In this document: one piece after another, positions 61,601 through 64,000 of the stretch
Position numbering within the stretch: the stretch's first letter is position 1
How the letters are laid out: each line of letters opens with the position of its first letter
Assembly: GCA_036571765.1 (NCBI GenBank)
Contig: BROE01000028.1
Span: forward strand, 5,745,203 to 5,809,202
Source of the DNA: Plecoglossus altivelis
Taxonomy: Eukaryota > Chordata > Actinopteri > Osmeriformes > Plecoglossidae
DNA: 64,000 nt
Reading direction: 5' to 3'
Made by a program: the position numbers and the translations under genes
Notes under the pieces: model-generated
The model's database searches: none
What the model was told of the DNA's origin: nothing
Seen by the model: the letters and a program-made list of their open reading frames with translations, nothing else

Positions 61601-62385
61601 TGTCCTAATTCCGACTGGCATGAATGTCATGAAAGATGCTGTTGCCAAAATGAAACGATTAAACTAACGCGAAACTTTAACAATAAAAAGAGCCCTTAAA
61701 CAATTTAATTAATAAAGCAACCGCTGAATTGGCAAGACTAATAGGGTTTGTCTACATCTGTTCTCTAATTGTGCCATGAAAGCAACTTATTTCCTGCTGT
61801 TGTGCATTTAGGGCGATTCAACTGAAAGGTAAGGTTGGTCTTTGTCACTGGGTTCTGTGAAGAAATCCTCTGTTAATTTGGGAGACTGAACAAAATTGCA
61901 TGAGGATCAGTAATAAGTCCAGGCCTTTTTTGCTGTACAAAGAAGACCACTGGAACTCAAGATTAATCTCTTGATATTTGAGAGAATTACAGTGAAATAT
62001 TTCGAGGGCACATCGATGGTTGAAGTTGCTCCATGCTTTTTTATTAAAACCAATAGAAGGAGGATCTTGGCCTACATGGGCTTTTTAAAACTCAAGATGT
62101 CAGTGCTGAATGGGATTTCAACATGTAAGACAAATAATTCAACTCTTGTGAATGTGACACTTGACCACCTCATACTATCTTCTCGTCTCGGAGGTTCTCT
62201 CTTTCGTTACAAATCTTTAACCATTGTGTGTGCTCGTGTGCGTGTGTGTTCCATCCTACAGTCTATAGACCCAGGCCAGCAGTTCACATGGGAACACTCC
62301 AACCTAGAAGTGAACAAGCCCAAAAATCGCTACGCCAACGTCATAGCCTACGATCACTCCCGTGTCATCCTCGCACCCATCGAAG
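4533..62385 (+). CDS. ptprs: ptprs gene, internal part: Ig2 to start of phosphatase domain D1
   Basis: This is the envelope of a multi-exon gene, not one open frame. It encodes the LAR-family receptor tyrosine phosphatase PTP sigma, a single-pass axonal and presynaptic receptor. In the known family, Ig1 binds heparan and chondroitin sulfate proteoglycans, the Ig and FN domains bind postsynaptic organisers, and the cytoplasmic D1 removes phosphate from tyrosine. Eighteen constitutive exons (3807 nt) join in one frame, all with GT-AG borders and matching phases. Six alternative small exons (9, 18, 12, 27, 12 and 48 nt) are also present and all keep the frame. PTPRS is preferred over PTPRD and PTPRF because of the juxtamembrane RKRKESEPRTKCLLNN, the meC peptide WETDDTAEY, the DSGL-type insert, and VTKGA at the end of FN5. 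Ig1, the catalytic cysteine of D1, and D2 are outside the window. The teleost a or b copy cannot be assigned. Confidence 0.93.
4722..6655 (+). other. intron between the first Ig2 exon and micro-exon meA3
   Basis: No other exon is supported. The sequence is unique and moderately AT-rich, with a T-rich block at 6260-6420. It ends in a long pyrimidine stretch (6597-6655) that serves as acceptor tract for the 9-nt exon. Confidence 0.8.
6656..6664 (+). CDS. ptprs: ptprs micro-exon meA3 (9 nt, peptide E-A-F)
   Basis: Nine bases, AAGCCTTTG, sit between a strong acceptor (CTTCTATAATTTCAG) and a consensus donor, GTAAGT, at 6665. Phase is 1 at both ends. With the G left by the previous exon the reading is GAA GCC TTT, giving Glu-Ala-Phe. 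Human PTPRS carries E-T-F at this position, the first half of insert meA in the Ig2 domain. In this receptor family meA changes the Ig2 loop and thereby the choice of postsynaptic partners such as IL1RAPL1 and IL1RAcP. The position, length, phase and peptide all fit. It is too short for ordinary gene prediction. Confidence 0.9.
7058..7084. repeat. (AC)n microsatellite
   Basis: About 13 AC units, uninterrupted, inside the intron between the two meA micro-exons. Confidence 0.95.
8877..8924. repeat. CA-rich microsatellite
   Basis: CG and CA dinucleotides lead into about 13 pure CA units at 8899-8924. Shorter CA runs lie nearby at 8589-8610 and 8656-8668. Confidence 0.9.
9393..9456. repeat. telomere-like (CCTTAA / CCCTAA) degenerate repeat
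   Basis: About ten 5-7-nt units of the forms CCTTAA, CCCTAA and CCTAA follow each other in one orientation. This resembles vertebrate telomeric CCCTAA, but most units deviate from it. It is best called a simple repeat with a telomere-like core. Confidence 0.8.
10375..10450. repeat. (GA)n microsatellite
   Basis: More than 30 AG units with few interruptions (GATAG near the start, GAAAG and GTGAG at the end). It is one of the longest dinucleotide runs in the window and lies about 640 bp upstream of micro-exon meA6. Confidence 0.95.
11087..11104 (+). CDS. ptprs: ptprs micro-exon meA6 (18 nt, peptide EGTPIR)
   Basis: Eighteen bases lie between acceptor CTCTTTCCAG and donor GTAAGA (11105). Phase is 1 at both ends, so with the preceding G they read Glu-Gly-Thr-Pro-Ile-Arg. 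Human PTPRS has ESTPIR here and PTPRD has GGTPIR, the second half of insert meA. Together with the 9-nt exon at 6656 this gives the full nine-residue insert EAF-EGTPIR in the Ig2 domain. Either or both can be included without disturbing frame, which allows four meA forms. The 5' splice site is good. A G-rich minisatellite starts about 290 bp downstream. Confidence 0.93.
11395..11512. repeat. G-rich minisatellite with three copies of a TCTAGGGA unit
   Basis: The landmark TCTAGGGA(C/G)TGCTAAT starts at 11407, 11439 and 11480. The copies are separated by runs of 5-9 G. Units are 32 and 41 bp, differing mainly by the length of the G-rich linker. Each linker has enough G runs to favour quadruplex folding in RNA. 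Confidence 0.85.
13795..13955. repeat. CT-rich pyrimidine tract
   Basis: Interrupted (CT)n and (CCCT)n blocks are concentrated at 13820-13854 and 13908-13950. There is no exon next to it. Confidence 0.85.
17464..17574 (+). CDS. ptprs: ptprs exon: Ig2 domain, C-terminal half
   Basis: This 111-nt exon, phase 1 at both ends, encodes GALQIENSEETDQG to SSPANLYVR. The second Ig2 cysteine is at 17514-17516 in the motif GKYECVAS and closes the Ig2 disulfide with the cysteine at 4619. The usual D-x-G-x-Y-x-C signature of Ig folds is present (DQGKYEC). The acceptor is TTTCCCCAG and the donor GTAGGG at 17575. The exon ends in the Ig2-Ig3 linker, where meB can be inserted. If meB is skipped, the final G joins TG of the next exon to make valine. 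Confidence 0.97.
17575..19686 (+). other. intron between Ig2 and micro-exon meB
   Basis: This is AT-rich unique sequence with no supported coding region apart from the flanking exons. A dense G-run cluster lies at 19452-19492, about 200 bp upstream of meB. Confidence 0.8.
19452..19492. repeat. G-run cluster (quadruplex-prone)
   Basis: At least five runs of 3-8 G are separated by one to three bases (GGGGGTGGTGGGGGGAGGG and onward). In the intronic RNA this could fold as a G-quadruplex. It sits 195 bp before the weakly spliced 12-nt exon meB. Confidence 0.75.
19687..19698 (+). CDS. ptprs: ptprs micro-exon meB (12 nt, peptide ELRE)
   Basis: Twelve bases, AGCTTCGAGAAG, follow the acceptor TACATCCCTCAG and precede a weak donor, GTTGGT, at 19699. 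In phase 1 they read GAG CTT CGA GAA, giving Glu-Leu-Arg-Glu, identical to the ELRE insert of mammalian PTPRS between Ig2 and Ig3. In the family meB lengthens the Ig2-Ig3 linker and alters binding to Slitrk, IL1RAPL1 and related partners. A TGC motif lies 26 nt before the exon, as expected for SRRM4-dependent neural micro-exons. The poor donor fits an exon that needs an activator. Confidence 0.93.
25245..25422. repeat. interrupted (TCTG)n tetranucleotide repeat
   Basis: Two TCTG-rich blocks (25253-25290 and 25376-25422) are separated by less regular C- and T-rich sequence. Both lie in the intron before Ig3. Confidence 0.85.
25559..25655. repeat. CA-rich microsatellite cluster
   Basis: Three CA runs (about 25559-25575, 25602-25622 and 25631-25640) are separated by short non-repeat spacers. 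There is no exon nearby. Confidence 0.9.
26872..26886 (+). CDS. ptprs: candidate 15-nt micro-exon (peptide DLKNA), unconfirmed
   Basis: The 15 bases ATCTTAAGAATGCCG follow a good pyrimidine tract and acceptor (GTCCTCTTTTGTAG) and precede a fair donor, GTGAAA (26887). Length is divisible by three and phase 1 fits both neighbours. It would insert Asp-Leu-Lys-Asn-Ala in the Ig2-Ig3 linker, alone or after ELRE. A TGC motif lies 24 nt upstream, as for several real micro-exons of this gene. The peptide resembles the charge pattern of ELRE. I know of no PTPRS exon at this place, and the following intron would be only 107 nt. It may be chance. Confidence 0.35.
26994..27263 (+). CDS. ptprs: ptprs exon: Ig3 domain
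   Basis: This 270-nt exon, phase 1 at both ends, encodes the whole third Ig domain, from VRRVPPRFSIPP through EIMPGGSVNITCVAVG to AVAQITVK. The disulfide cysteines are at 27071-27073 (NITCVAVG) and 27206-27208 (ANYTCVAM). Two N-glycosylation sequons, N-I-T and N-Y-T, overlap those motifs. The acceptor is CTCCCCCTCCCAG and the donor GTAAGA at 27264. The domain is close to human PTPRS and PTPRD (GRNVLEL, IEAVAQITVK). Both ends are open to regulated splicing only at the 5' side, through meB. Confidence 0.97.
27264..27460 (+). other. 197-bp intron between Ig3 and FN1
   Basis: A short GT-AG intron with no internal feature. It marks the change from long, micro-exon-bearing introns to a compact FN1-FN3 block. 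Confidence 0.9.
27461..28042 (+). CDS. ptprs: ptprs exon: FN1 and FN2 domains
   Basis: One 582-nt exon, phase 1 at both ends, encodes two fibronectin type III domains without an intron. FN1 runs from LPKPPGTPLVTET through ITWDSGNPDPVSHY and YPNTEYEIRVSA to TRTGEQAPA. FN2 runs from SPPRNIQARIISP through GYRVYYTMDDA and ETYTIKVLAFTSVGDGP to the end. The canonical FN3 tryptophan, tyrosine and leucine positions are present. In the LAR family FN1-FN2 is the reported binding region for NGL-3. The acceptor is ATCATCACAG and the donor GTCAGG at 28043, not a strong one. The large reverse-strand frame inside this exon is a composition shadow. Confidence 0.97.
28214..28350 (+). CDS. ptprs: ptprs exon: FN3 domain, first part
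   Basis: This 137-nt exon, phase 1 start and phase 0 end, encodes VPGQPNKFMVGAVSD through IELTWEP to YKEGSFGSQ. It is strands A to C' of the third fibronectin domain. The split of this domain by an 86-bp intron matches the family gene structure. Sequence identity to human PTPRS is lower here than in the Ig domains; the start VPGQP is conserved. The acceptor is GTGCTTTGTAG and the donor GTGAGA. Confidence 0.96.
28437..28581 (+). CDS. ptprs: ptprs exon: FN3 domain, second part
   Basis: This 145-nt exon, phase 0 start and phase 1 end, encodes ITKTFGPSSSYVVEG through ANTEYFFSLAAIS to DISQKTLQA. The SYVVE-G/D-L and NTEY-F motifs are those of the FN3 E-F strands in PTPRS. The donor is GTATGT at 28582; the final A joins AG of the FN4 exon to make lysine (KPSAPPQ). 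In mammals, short PTPRS isoforms leave out FN4-FN7 from about this point, so the donor may take part in alternative splicing. Confidence 0.96.
30731..30860. repeat. nested inverted repeat
   Basis: The outer arms 30731-30750 and 30841-30860 are 20 bp each and pair at 18 Watson-Crick positions plus one G-U. Between them, CAACAGC (808-814) and GCTGTTG (819-825) form a perfect 7-bp hairpin with a 4-nt loop. No target-site duplication is visible at the ends. Confidence 0.7.
35127..35157. repeat. (TTCC)n repeat in the FN4 acceptor tract
   Basis: About six TTCC units lie within a longer C/T tract that runs to the acceptor at 35213. They are therefore part of the polypyrimidine tract of the FN4 exon. 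Confidence 0.9.
35214..35528 (+). CDS. ptprs: ptprs exon: FN4 domain
   Basis: This 315-nt exon, phase 1 at both ends, encodes KPSAPPQEIKCSS through LLVSWRPPPVESQNG, LEKWTQYRVIVAA and VGPGPESDPIICRTDED. It is a full fibronectin domain and can be skipped without changing frame. Two cysteines, at 35243-35245 and 35510-35512, sit near strands A and G. Human has a cysteine at the first position but, as I recall, not at the second. The string GTAAGT at 35273-35278 (LVS codons) is a perfect donor consensus inside the exon. The middle (VVGTAEASAGEP) is poorly conserved. The real donor is GTACTT at 35529, a weak one. Confidence 0.96.
35529..36998 (+). other. 1.5-kb intron between FN4 and FN5
   Basis: No exon is supported. 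An A-run followed by a T-run is at 36141-36164, with the rest unique. The acceptor tract is T-rich, ending TTTTTACCCACAG. Confidence 0.85.
36999..37192 (+). CDS. ptprs: ptprs exon: FN5 domain, first part
   Basis: This 194-nt exon, phase 1 start and phase 0 end, encodes VPGAPPRRVEVEVLN through LKVMWRSLLPGRQHG and QIRGYQVHYVRVENG to DVMLADAQ. The PGRQHGQIRGYQVHYVR core and the ending ADAQ match PTPRS closely. The NST sequon (LNST) is a likely N-glycan site. The donor GTACAC at 37193 is weak. The next residue is W (micro-exon meC included) or E (skipped). Confidence 0.97.
37193..38374 (+). other. intron between FN5 first part and micro-exon meC
   Basis: No other exon is supported. It ends in a CT-rich tract, a run of nine A/C-rich bases, then an unusual run of ten G just before the acceptor TTAG of meC. 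Confidence 0.8.
38375..38401 (+). CDS. ptprs: ptprs micro-exon meC (27 nt, peptide WETDDTAEY)
   Basis: Twenty-seven bases, phase 0 at both ends, encode Trp-Glu-Thr-Asp-Asp-Thr-Ala-Glu-Tyr. As I remember it, this is identical residue for residue to the optional insert of human PTPRS between ADAQ and EMVI. The donor is a consensus GTGAGT (38402). The acceptor is odd: a pyrimidine tract (about 38331-38357), then a G-run (38359-38370), then GTTAG, so pyrimidines are not next to the AG. A TGC lies 31 nt upstream. The insert lies in the C'-E region of FN5. Confidence 0.95.
38402..39628 (+). other. intron between meC and FN5 second part
   Basis: Unique sequence with no supported exon or notable repeat. 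Confidence 0.85.
39629..39746 (+). CDS. ptprs: ptprs exon: FN5 domain, second part
   Basis: This 118-nt exon, phase 0 start and phase 1 end, encodes EMIIGRLQPDTTYSI through TVAAYTTKGDGARS to LVVTKGA. It completes FN5; the LQPDTTYSITVAAYT strand motif and KGDGARSKPK are hallmark family sequence, and VTKGA is PTPRS-like (PTPRD has STTGA). The acceptor is TCTATCCTCCAG and the donor GTCAGT at 39747. Confidence 0.97.
40259..40284. repeat. (CG)n-(CA)n microsatellite
   Basis: Five CG units run directly into about eight CA units, an alternating purine-pyrimidine tract of the kind that favours Z-DNA. Confidence 0.85.
40516..40546. repeat. perfect 9-bp inverted repeat with AT loop
   Basis: The arms GGCCCTCCT (40516-40524) and AGGAGGGCC (40538-40546) are exact complements around a 13-nt AAAT-repeat loop. 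There is no following T-run and no exon nearby. Confidence 0.85.
41868..41911. repeat. CA-rich microsatellite
   Basis: CA units interrupted by TG and CG (ACACATGCACACACACACACG and onward) in the FN5-FN6 intron. Further short CA runs are at 42356-42374 and 42588-42609. Confidence 0.9.
42914..42961. repeat. (GT)n microsatellite
   Basis: About 24 GT units with one GC interruption. This is one of the longest near-perfect dinucleotide runs in the window. Confidence 0.95.
43489..43529. repeat. G-run cluster (quadruplex-prone)
   Basis: Six runs of 4-6 G are separated by T, TAGAGA or T (GGGGTGGGGGGTAGAGAGGGG and onward). It is intronic, about 840 bp before the FN6 exon. Confidence 0.75.
43871..43935 (+). 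pseudogene. possible decayed tRNA-like sequence
   Basis: This 65-nt stretch begins GCTGAGG and ends CTTCAGC, which pair over seven bases like an acceptor stem (one G-U). Inside are TAGTGGTATC, similar to the A box/D arm of vertebrate tRNA-Val, an anticodon-like CTCATAA loop whose stem is broken, and GATTCAATC, similar to a B box. It is too short and too mispaired to be a working tRNA. It could be a relic of a tRNA or of a tRNA-derived SINE head, or a coincidence. Confidence 0.3.
44369..44962 (+). CDS. ptprs: ptprs exon: FN6 and FN7 domains
   Basis: One 594-nt exon, phase 1 at both ends, encodes FN6 (VPGLPYLSVSQD, GYRLQFGRKDVSPLA, KGGFGEEASVELSVPE) and FN7 (NTPGGYPQMNEDS, SVQLSWSPPVLAERNG, LKPNSAYDVKIRAHTS). 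The string GYRLQFGR-x-D followed by PLATLEF fits PTPRS. FN7 contains three cysteines (44701-44706 and 44923-44925) that I do not recall in the mammalian protein, and an N-V-T sequon. The acceptor is CTCGCTCTGCAG after a long CT tract, and the donor is GTAGGG at 44963. The exon is skippable in frame, consistent with the FN4-FN7-lacking isoforms known in mammals. Confidence 0.96.
44963..46068 (+). other. 1.1-kb intron between FN7 and FN8
   Basis: No exon is supported. A C-run is at 45028-45044. A stretch after CCTCACAG at 45898 stays open in the correct phase for over 100 bases, but I see no donor that would make it an exon. Confidence 0.8.
46069..46163 (+). CDS. ptprs: ptprs exon: FN8 domain, first part
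   Basis: This 95-nt exon, phase 1 start and phase 0 end, encodes DVPKNFTVKWVTKS to FPFKCT. The K-N-F-x-V-K and K-S/T-x-V-L-L-x-W pattern is the start of the last FN domain in all LAR-family proteins. A cysteine at 46158-46160 is followed across the intron by IEYN; human has isoleucine there. N-F-T is a sequon. The acceptor is CGACTCCCAG and the donor a consensus GTGAGT. Confidence 0.95.
46331..46581 (+). CDS. ptprs: ptprs exon: FN8 domain, second part, and following linker
   Basis: This 251-nt exon, phase 0 start and phase 2 end, encodes IEYNRHKMDVDARL through LRSNTTYELGVTCQE and ITRTAPAILMKKPKL to FPQVASKDIK. It completes FN8 and enters the membrane-proximal region. A cysteine at 46430-46432 (GVTCQEN) could pair with the one at 46158. 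N-T-T is a sequon. This is the least conserved part of the ectodomain compared with human. The donor is GTGAGA at 46582. Confidence 0.95.
46771..46858 (+). CDS. ptprs: ptprs exon: membrane-proximal region, first part
   Basis: This 88-nt exon, phase 2 start and phase 0 end, encodes K-SFYVVVVPLKRGSG to SPDEMDLEE. The family motif F/Y-Y-x-V-V-V-P-L and the acidic S-P-D/E-E/D-M-D-L-E-E are both present (human PTPRS: GSPEDMDLEEL). The donor GTACGG is weak. The remaining leucine pair of the motif is supplied by the next exon. Confidence 0.95.
46859..47622 (+). other. intron inside the membrane-proximal region
   Basis: Unique sequence with a short CA run near the donor and a C-rich acceptor tract. 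No exon is supported. Confidence 0.85.
47623..47835 (+). CDS. ptprs: ptprs exon: membrane-proximal domain with furin-type site
   Basis: This 213-nt exon, phase 0 at both ends, encodes LLREVNPKRRSRRQL through ACFKQLPASFTVGV and LEPGQEYVFFLLAE to LNSTTG. The basic cluster KRRSRR (RSRR codons 47650-47661) fits the furin rule R-X-K/R-R; LAR-family receptors are cut at this place into two non-covalently held subunits. Two cysteines (47704-47706 and 47761-47763) are not in the human sequence as I recall it. N-S-T near the end is a sequon. The donor is GTGAGT. A long reverse frame overlapping this exon is a shadow. Confidence 0.95.
47836..48173 (+). other. 338-bp intron before the transmembrane exon
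   Basis: It is CA- and GT-interspersed sequence with a CT-rich acceptor tract ending CCCCTCGCAG. No exon is supported. Confidence 0.9.
48174..48340 (+). CDS. ptprs: ptprs exon: transmembrane segment
   Basis: This 167-nt exon, phase 0 start and phase 2 end, encodes RAFVSSPYTDTYMTP, then GLIWVVGPVLAVV and the hydrophobic run to ILLYK. The membrane helix, about 24 residues from codon 48264, is almost identical to human PTPRS and PTPRD. A basic stop-transfer region follows in the next exons. The exon ends with AA of an asparagine codon. Joining C of either the KPDS micro-exon or the juxtamembrane exon restores AAC. The donor is GTGAGC at 48341. Confidence 0.97.
48341..49320 (+). other. intron between the transmembrane exon and the KPDS micro-exon
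   Basis: No exon is supported. It holds T-, A- and G-homopolymer runs at 48462-48494 and a CA cluster at 49075-49150. The tandem duplication begins at 48704. Confidence 0.8.
49321..49332 (+). CDS. ptprs: ptprs juxtamembrane micro-exon KPDS (12 nt), copy 1
   Basis: Twelve bases, CAAACCTGACAG, lie between acceptor GGAAGCAG and donor GTAAGG. Phase is 2 at both ends: the previous AA plus C makes Asn, then Lys-Pro-Asp, and AG plus the next C makes Ser. Human PTPRS reads YKNKPDSKRKDSEP across this point, so the exon restores the KPDS insert just inside the membrane. A TGC motif is 18 nt upstream. An identical exon occurs at 51080-51091 in the second copy of the duplication. Confidence 0.93.
49642..49757 (+). 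CDS. ptprs: ptprs juxtamembrane exon, copy 1
   Basis: This 116-nt exon, phase 2 start and phase 1 end, encodes RKRKESEPRTKCLLNN then AEITPHHPTDPVEMRR and INFQTP. Human PTPRS has the near-identical KRKDSEPRTKCLLNNAD, which neither PTPRD nor PTPRF has; this exon is the main reason for naming the gene ptprs. It links the membrane to the wedge and D1. The acceptor is TCTCGTTTCAAG and the donor GTAGGC. The length is not a multiple of three, so using both tandem copies together would break the frame. Confidence 0.96.
51080..51091 (+). CDS. ptprs: ptprs juxtamembrane micro-exon KPDS, copy 2
   Basis: Same 12 bases, acceptor, donor and upstream TGC as 49321-49332. It can be read only if splicing goes from the transmembrane exon directly into copy 2, because entering it from the copy-1 juxtamembrane exon (phase 1) would shift the frame. 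It may be an assembly duplicate. Confidence 0.6.
51402..51517 (+). CDS. ptprs: ptprs juxtamembrane exon, copy 2
   Basis: A 116-nt exon with the same protein as 49642-49757 and identical splice sites. If the duplication is real it can only be an alternative to copy 1, not an addition. If it is an assembly error, one copy must be dropped from the gene model. With no amino-acid difference between the copies, there is no sign of functional divergence. Confidence 0.6.
51518..55147 (+). other. intron between the juxtamembrane exon (copy 2) and the 48-nt exon
   Basis: After the end of the duplication (52240) it is mostly unique, with CA runs at 52228-52275 and C-runs at 52407-52420, 53651-53663 and 53710-53730. 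No coding exon is supported. The tract before 55148 is T-rich. Confidence 0.8.
55148..55195 (+). CDS. ptprs: ptprs optional cytoplasmic exon (48 nt, DSGLSSPLSEADFDYE)
   Basis: Forty-eight bases, phase 1 at both ends, lie between acceptor CTATCCTTCACAG and a weak donor, GTTAGT (55196). With the G of the previous exon they read DSGLSSPLSEADFDYE and end in the first base of a Ser codon. Human PTPRS has DSGLRSPLREPGFHFES at this spot between NFQTP and M-x-H-PPIP. The insert is rich in serine and acid and contains Tyr in FDYE. When it is skipped, TP joins directly to GMMNHPP. A TGC motif lies 15 nt upstream of the exon. Mammalian PTPRS uses the corresponding exon alternatively. Confidence 0.93.
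55568..55632. repeat. C-run followed by (CA)n microsatellite
   Basis: About 13 C, then CCCA units, then about 21 CA units, 370 bp after the optional 48-nt exon. Confidence 0.95.
55766..55897. repeat. (GA)n-rich purine tract
   Basis: About 130 bases made of GAGA and GGGA blocks with few pyrimidines (GATA, GTGA interruptions). Together with the CA block just before it, this is the densest simple-repeat region outside the duplication. Confidence 0.9.
59069..59191. repeat. (CT)n tract forming the acceptor region of the wedge exon
   Basis: About 120 bases are mostly CT, with the purest part at 59136-59190. The tract ends 11 bases before the acceptor at 59201-59202, so the polypyrimidine tract of the exon is itself a microsatellite. 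Confidence 0.9.
59203..59300 (+). CDS. ptprs: ptprs exon: wedge region before D1
   Basis: This 98-nt exon, phase 1 start and phase 0 end, encodes MMNHPPIPISELAEH then TDLLKANDNLKLSQEYE. The HPPIPI and L-K-A-N-D-x-L-K-x-S-Q-E-Y-E strings are invariant in the LAR family and form the helix-turn-helix wedge at the N-terminus of D1. The acceptor is TGGTGAGCAG, in which a donor-like GTGAGC lies only 7 bases before the exon. The real donor is GTGAGC at 59301. Confidence 0.97.
59301..62261 (+). other. 3.0-kb intron inside the D1 coding region
   Basis: No exon is supported. A long G-run is at 60026-60063, purine-rich DNA at 60370-60450 and a G-rich patch at 60918-61010. A repeat-free AT-rich stretch at 61600-61750 may be a conserved element. 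Confidence 0.8.
60026..60063. repeat. long G-run
   Basis: About 35 bases that are G except for a T and a C. Such a run is prone to sequencing-length error and to quadruplex folding. Confidence 0.9.
62262..62385 (+). CDS. ptprs: ptprs exon: start of phosphatase domain D1
   Basis: This 124-nt exon, phase 0 start and phase 1 end, encodes SIDPGQQFTWEHSN then LEVNKPKNRYANVIA to VILAPIEG. KNRY (62322-62333) is the phosphotyrosine-recognition motif of classical tyrosine phosphatases, and NVIAYDHSRV is D1-specific in this family. WEHSN rather than WENSN agrees with PTPRS and PTPRD, not PTPRF. The acceptor is CCATCCTACAG and the donor GTAAGA. The WPD loop and the catalytic HCSAGVGR signature would be in later exons beyond the window, so catalytic competence cannot be judged. 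Confidence 0.97.
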
Positions 62386-64000
62386 GTAAGAACACTTGAC
62401 CGGGTTAAAGGGACAACAAATGCCTTGTATACCAGTTTGTTTTCGGTTCATTTGATATGCTGACACAAAACAGGATTTGGATTTCGCAACGAGAATAGTT
62501 TGAGCCTTTTCAAAATCTCGAGGAGAGACGTCAGAGGAAATCACTCTTCAACACTGACATTTCTCTGACATTGCATTGCCAGAAGAACTCTTCACCTCGC
62601 AGCCCTGCCAAACTTTCATTCAGGGTTCGTCATTTATTCATTCCGACTTGATTTTGACGTCTCGCAATGGTCCCAATTTGAGACTCGCGACAACGTGCAT
62701 AACAAACTCGTTCCCTGAAACAAAGTGTCCATAAATACATAAATTAATCAAGTCTGAAATTTCCATTTTACAGTGCAGTGATTTTGCCATTAGTCGCAGC
62801 AGTTGAACAATTCATGCACGCAGGCGTCCTCTGTTCACTTAGCTATGACTAAAGCTAAAACGCCACAATCTCATTGTGCTACGTGGAATTCTTTTTAATG
62901 ACGTCCCCCCCTCCCGCCCCCCAGCCCCTCTCTCGTTCATTGTTGCATCGGTGCTCTTAAATTAGCCCAGCCGAGTGTTTCATTGTTTGTCGCTTGAGTG
63001 AGAAAACGTCAGTCAAGGAACGTGACTCTTGAACGTAGCAGGAACCTTCGCGGGCTGCCTAACCGTTGTCTCTTTAGCGGCAATGCGACTGAAAGGTTTT
63101 GAAGTCGGGTACGGACGATTTCCGGGGTACGGCCACTGTCGGACGGGAGAAATATAGCCACGCCCCATGATTGTGTCCGGTCCAAATGATGAACCCAGCT
63201 TAATGGATGAGCTATACAGGGCTCCTAATCAGGTCTCACGAACAGACAAAAAAAAAAACCCATTGAGTTTTACGATTTCTATAGCGTCTCTGACAAAAGA
63301 AGCAGGACAGCGTCTCGATAAAGACGTGCGGCCGGGACAAAACTGTCGCCCAGATACACCGGCTCACTCTCCCCTCCCCGAGTCCCACGCAGTGAGCAGA
63401 CAGGAAGGGCCACTTTTAGGGAGATTTAGTGAGGCCTGCATGTAACAAGCCAAGGTGTCGGCAGAGAAGGATGGCTGGGAGAGGGTGGGTGGGGAGAGTT
63501 CTGGAAGCCATCGGGTGATTTACGTCCAGGCCCAATGCGCCTCCATCTCACTGCGCTCAGCGCTAAATCAGGCCTGCGCCGCAGCATCCCCGAGGTGCCC
63601 AAAGCATAACTAAGGCGAGAGAAGAGGAGGGACAAGATGGATGGAAACGATTAAGAGCAGTGGAGAAGTCCAAAAGGAAAGGCAAGGCAGGAGACATGTC
63701 GGAAAGAGAGGCAGAGAGACACAAGGGCGGCCTGAACATGTTTAAACGGTGTTTGCTTCCAATAGAGTAGATTTAGAAGCAAATACAGTATGTTATATTG
63801 CCATTCTGAGTGACACGTTTTATCATTCTATTCAGACAGTGTCAAATGTTCCTCAGGCTTACCAAGTTCTGTCATGCTTCCTGTGATCTTGATTCACACC
63901 TTAAAGCAGTCCTTCCACAGTGCTCATCCCACTTTGTGACCCACCAAGGGCAAGCACTTTGCCCTTGAGTAGCAAACGTGCATCAACTCTGGGGAAAAAA
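62386..64000 (+). other. intron after the first D1 exon (5' part only)
   Basis: No further exon is found before the window ends. The sequence is unique, with a C-rich patch at 62904-62925 and no strong repeat. The next D1 exon, expected to begin with the rest of G-x-x-G-SDYINAN, is not present. Confidence 0.85.

Noticed and set aside
4533..62385. Assignment to PTPRD or PTPRF instead of PTPRS
   Set aside because: The Ig domains alone do not separate PTPRS from PTPRD, but the juxtamembrane exon, meC peptide, DSGL insert and FN5 end match PTPRS and not the others.
1..64000. CRISPR array, operon, prophage, or a novel multi-gene system
   Set aside because: All tandem repeats are simple or minisatellite type without spacers. 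The only supported gene is an intron-rich vertebrate receptor gene.
1..64000. Intact transposable elements
   Set aside because: I saw no transposase or reverse-transcriptase text, long terminal repeats, or clear terminal inverted repeats with target duplications. Short decayed copies could be missed by eye.

Overview
The window is vertebrate nuclear DNA, most probably from a ray-finned fish. It carries one gene, on the + strand: the middle of a LAR-family (type IIa) receptor protein tyrosine phosphatase. Features pointing to vertebrate DNA are GT-AG introns with pyrimidine tracts, many (CA)n and (CT)n microsatellites, and small exons spread over about 58 kb. The fish assignment is inference, from protein divergence from mammals and simple-repeat load; the species cannot be named. 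The paralogue is PTPRS (PTP sigma) rather than PTPRD or PTPRF. The evidence is the juxtamembrane stretch RKRKESEPRTKCLLNN, the alternative peptide WETDDTAEY, a DSGL-type 16-residue cytoplasmic insert, and the overall Ig2/Ig3/FN1 text, all compared with the human proteins from memory. Whether it is teleost ptprsa or ptprsb cannot be decided here.

Layout. Positions 1-4532 are the 3' part of an intron. Ig2 is split over 4533-4721 and 17464-17574. The long intron between them holds two micro-exons (9 and 18 nt) that form splice insert meA. Between Ig2 and Ig3 lies the 12-nt micro-exon meB (19687-19698) and an unrecognised 15-nt micro-exon candidate (26872-26886). Ig3 is at 26994-27263. FN1-FN2 share one 582-nt exon (27461-28042). 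FN3 is in two exons (28214-28350, 28437-28581) and FN4 in one (35214-35528). FN5 is in two exons (36999-37192, 39629-39746) with the 27-nt micro-exon meC (38375-38401) between them. FN6-FN7 share a 594-nt exon (44369-44962), and FN8 is at 46069-46163 and 46331-46581. The membrane-proximal region with a furin-type site is at 46771-46858 and 47623-47835, and the transmembrane exon at 48174-48340. The cytoplasmic part has a 12-nt micro-exon (KPDS), the juxtamembrane exon, an optional 48-nt exon, a 98-nt exon, and the first exon of catalytic domain D1 (62262-62385). The signal peptide, Ig1, the rest of D1, and D2 lie outside the window. I read 18 constitutive exons, 3807 nt or 1269 codons, in one continuous frame with compatible phases at every junction.

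For about 1.75 kb the sequence is present twice in tandem (48704-50451 and 50452-about 52240). Both copies contain the KPDS micro-exon and the juxtamembrane exon. The second copy carries scattered small insertions in low-complexity DNA. It is either an assembly or gap-filling artefact or a real duplication creating mutually exclusive exons.

The remainder is intronic. It holds simple repeats, a few minisatellites, G-rich runs (several beside micro-exons), a telomere-like repeat, two notable inverted repeats and one possible tRNA-like relic. I found no second gene, CRISPR array, operon or recognisable intact transposon. The product would be a presynaptic or axonal adhesion receptor whose partner choice is set by the micro-exons, so the splicing layout is the most interesting content of this window.
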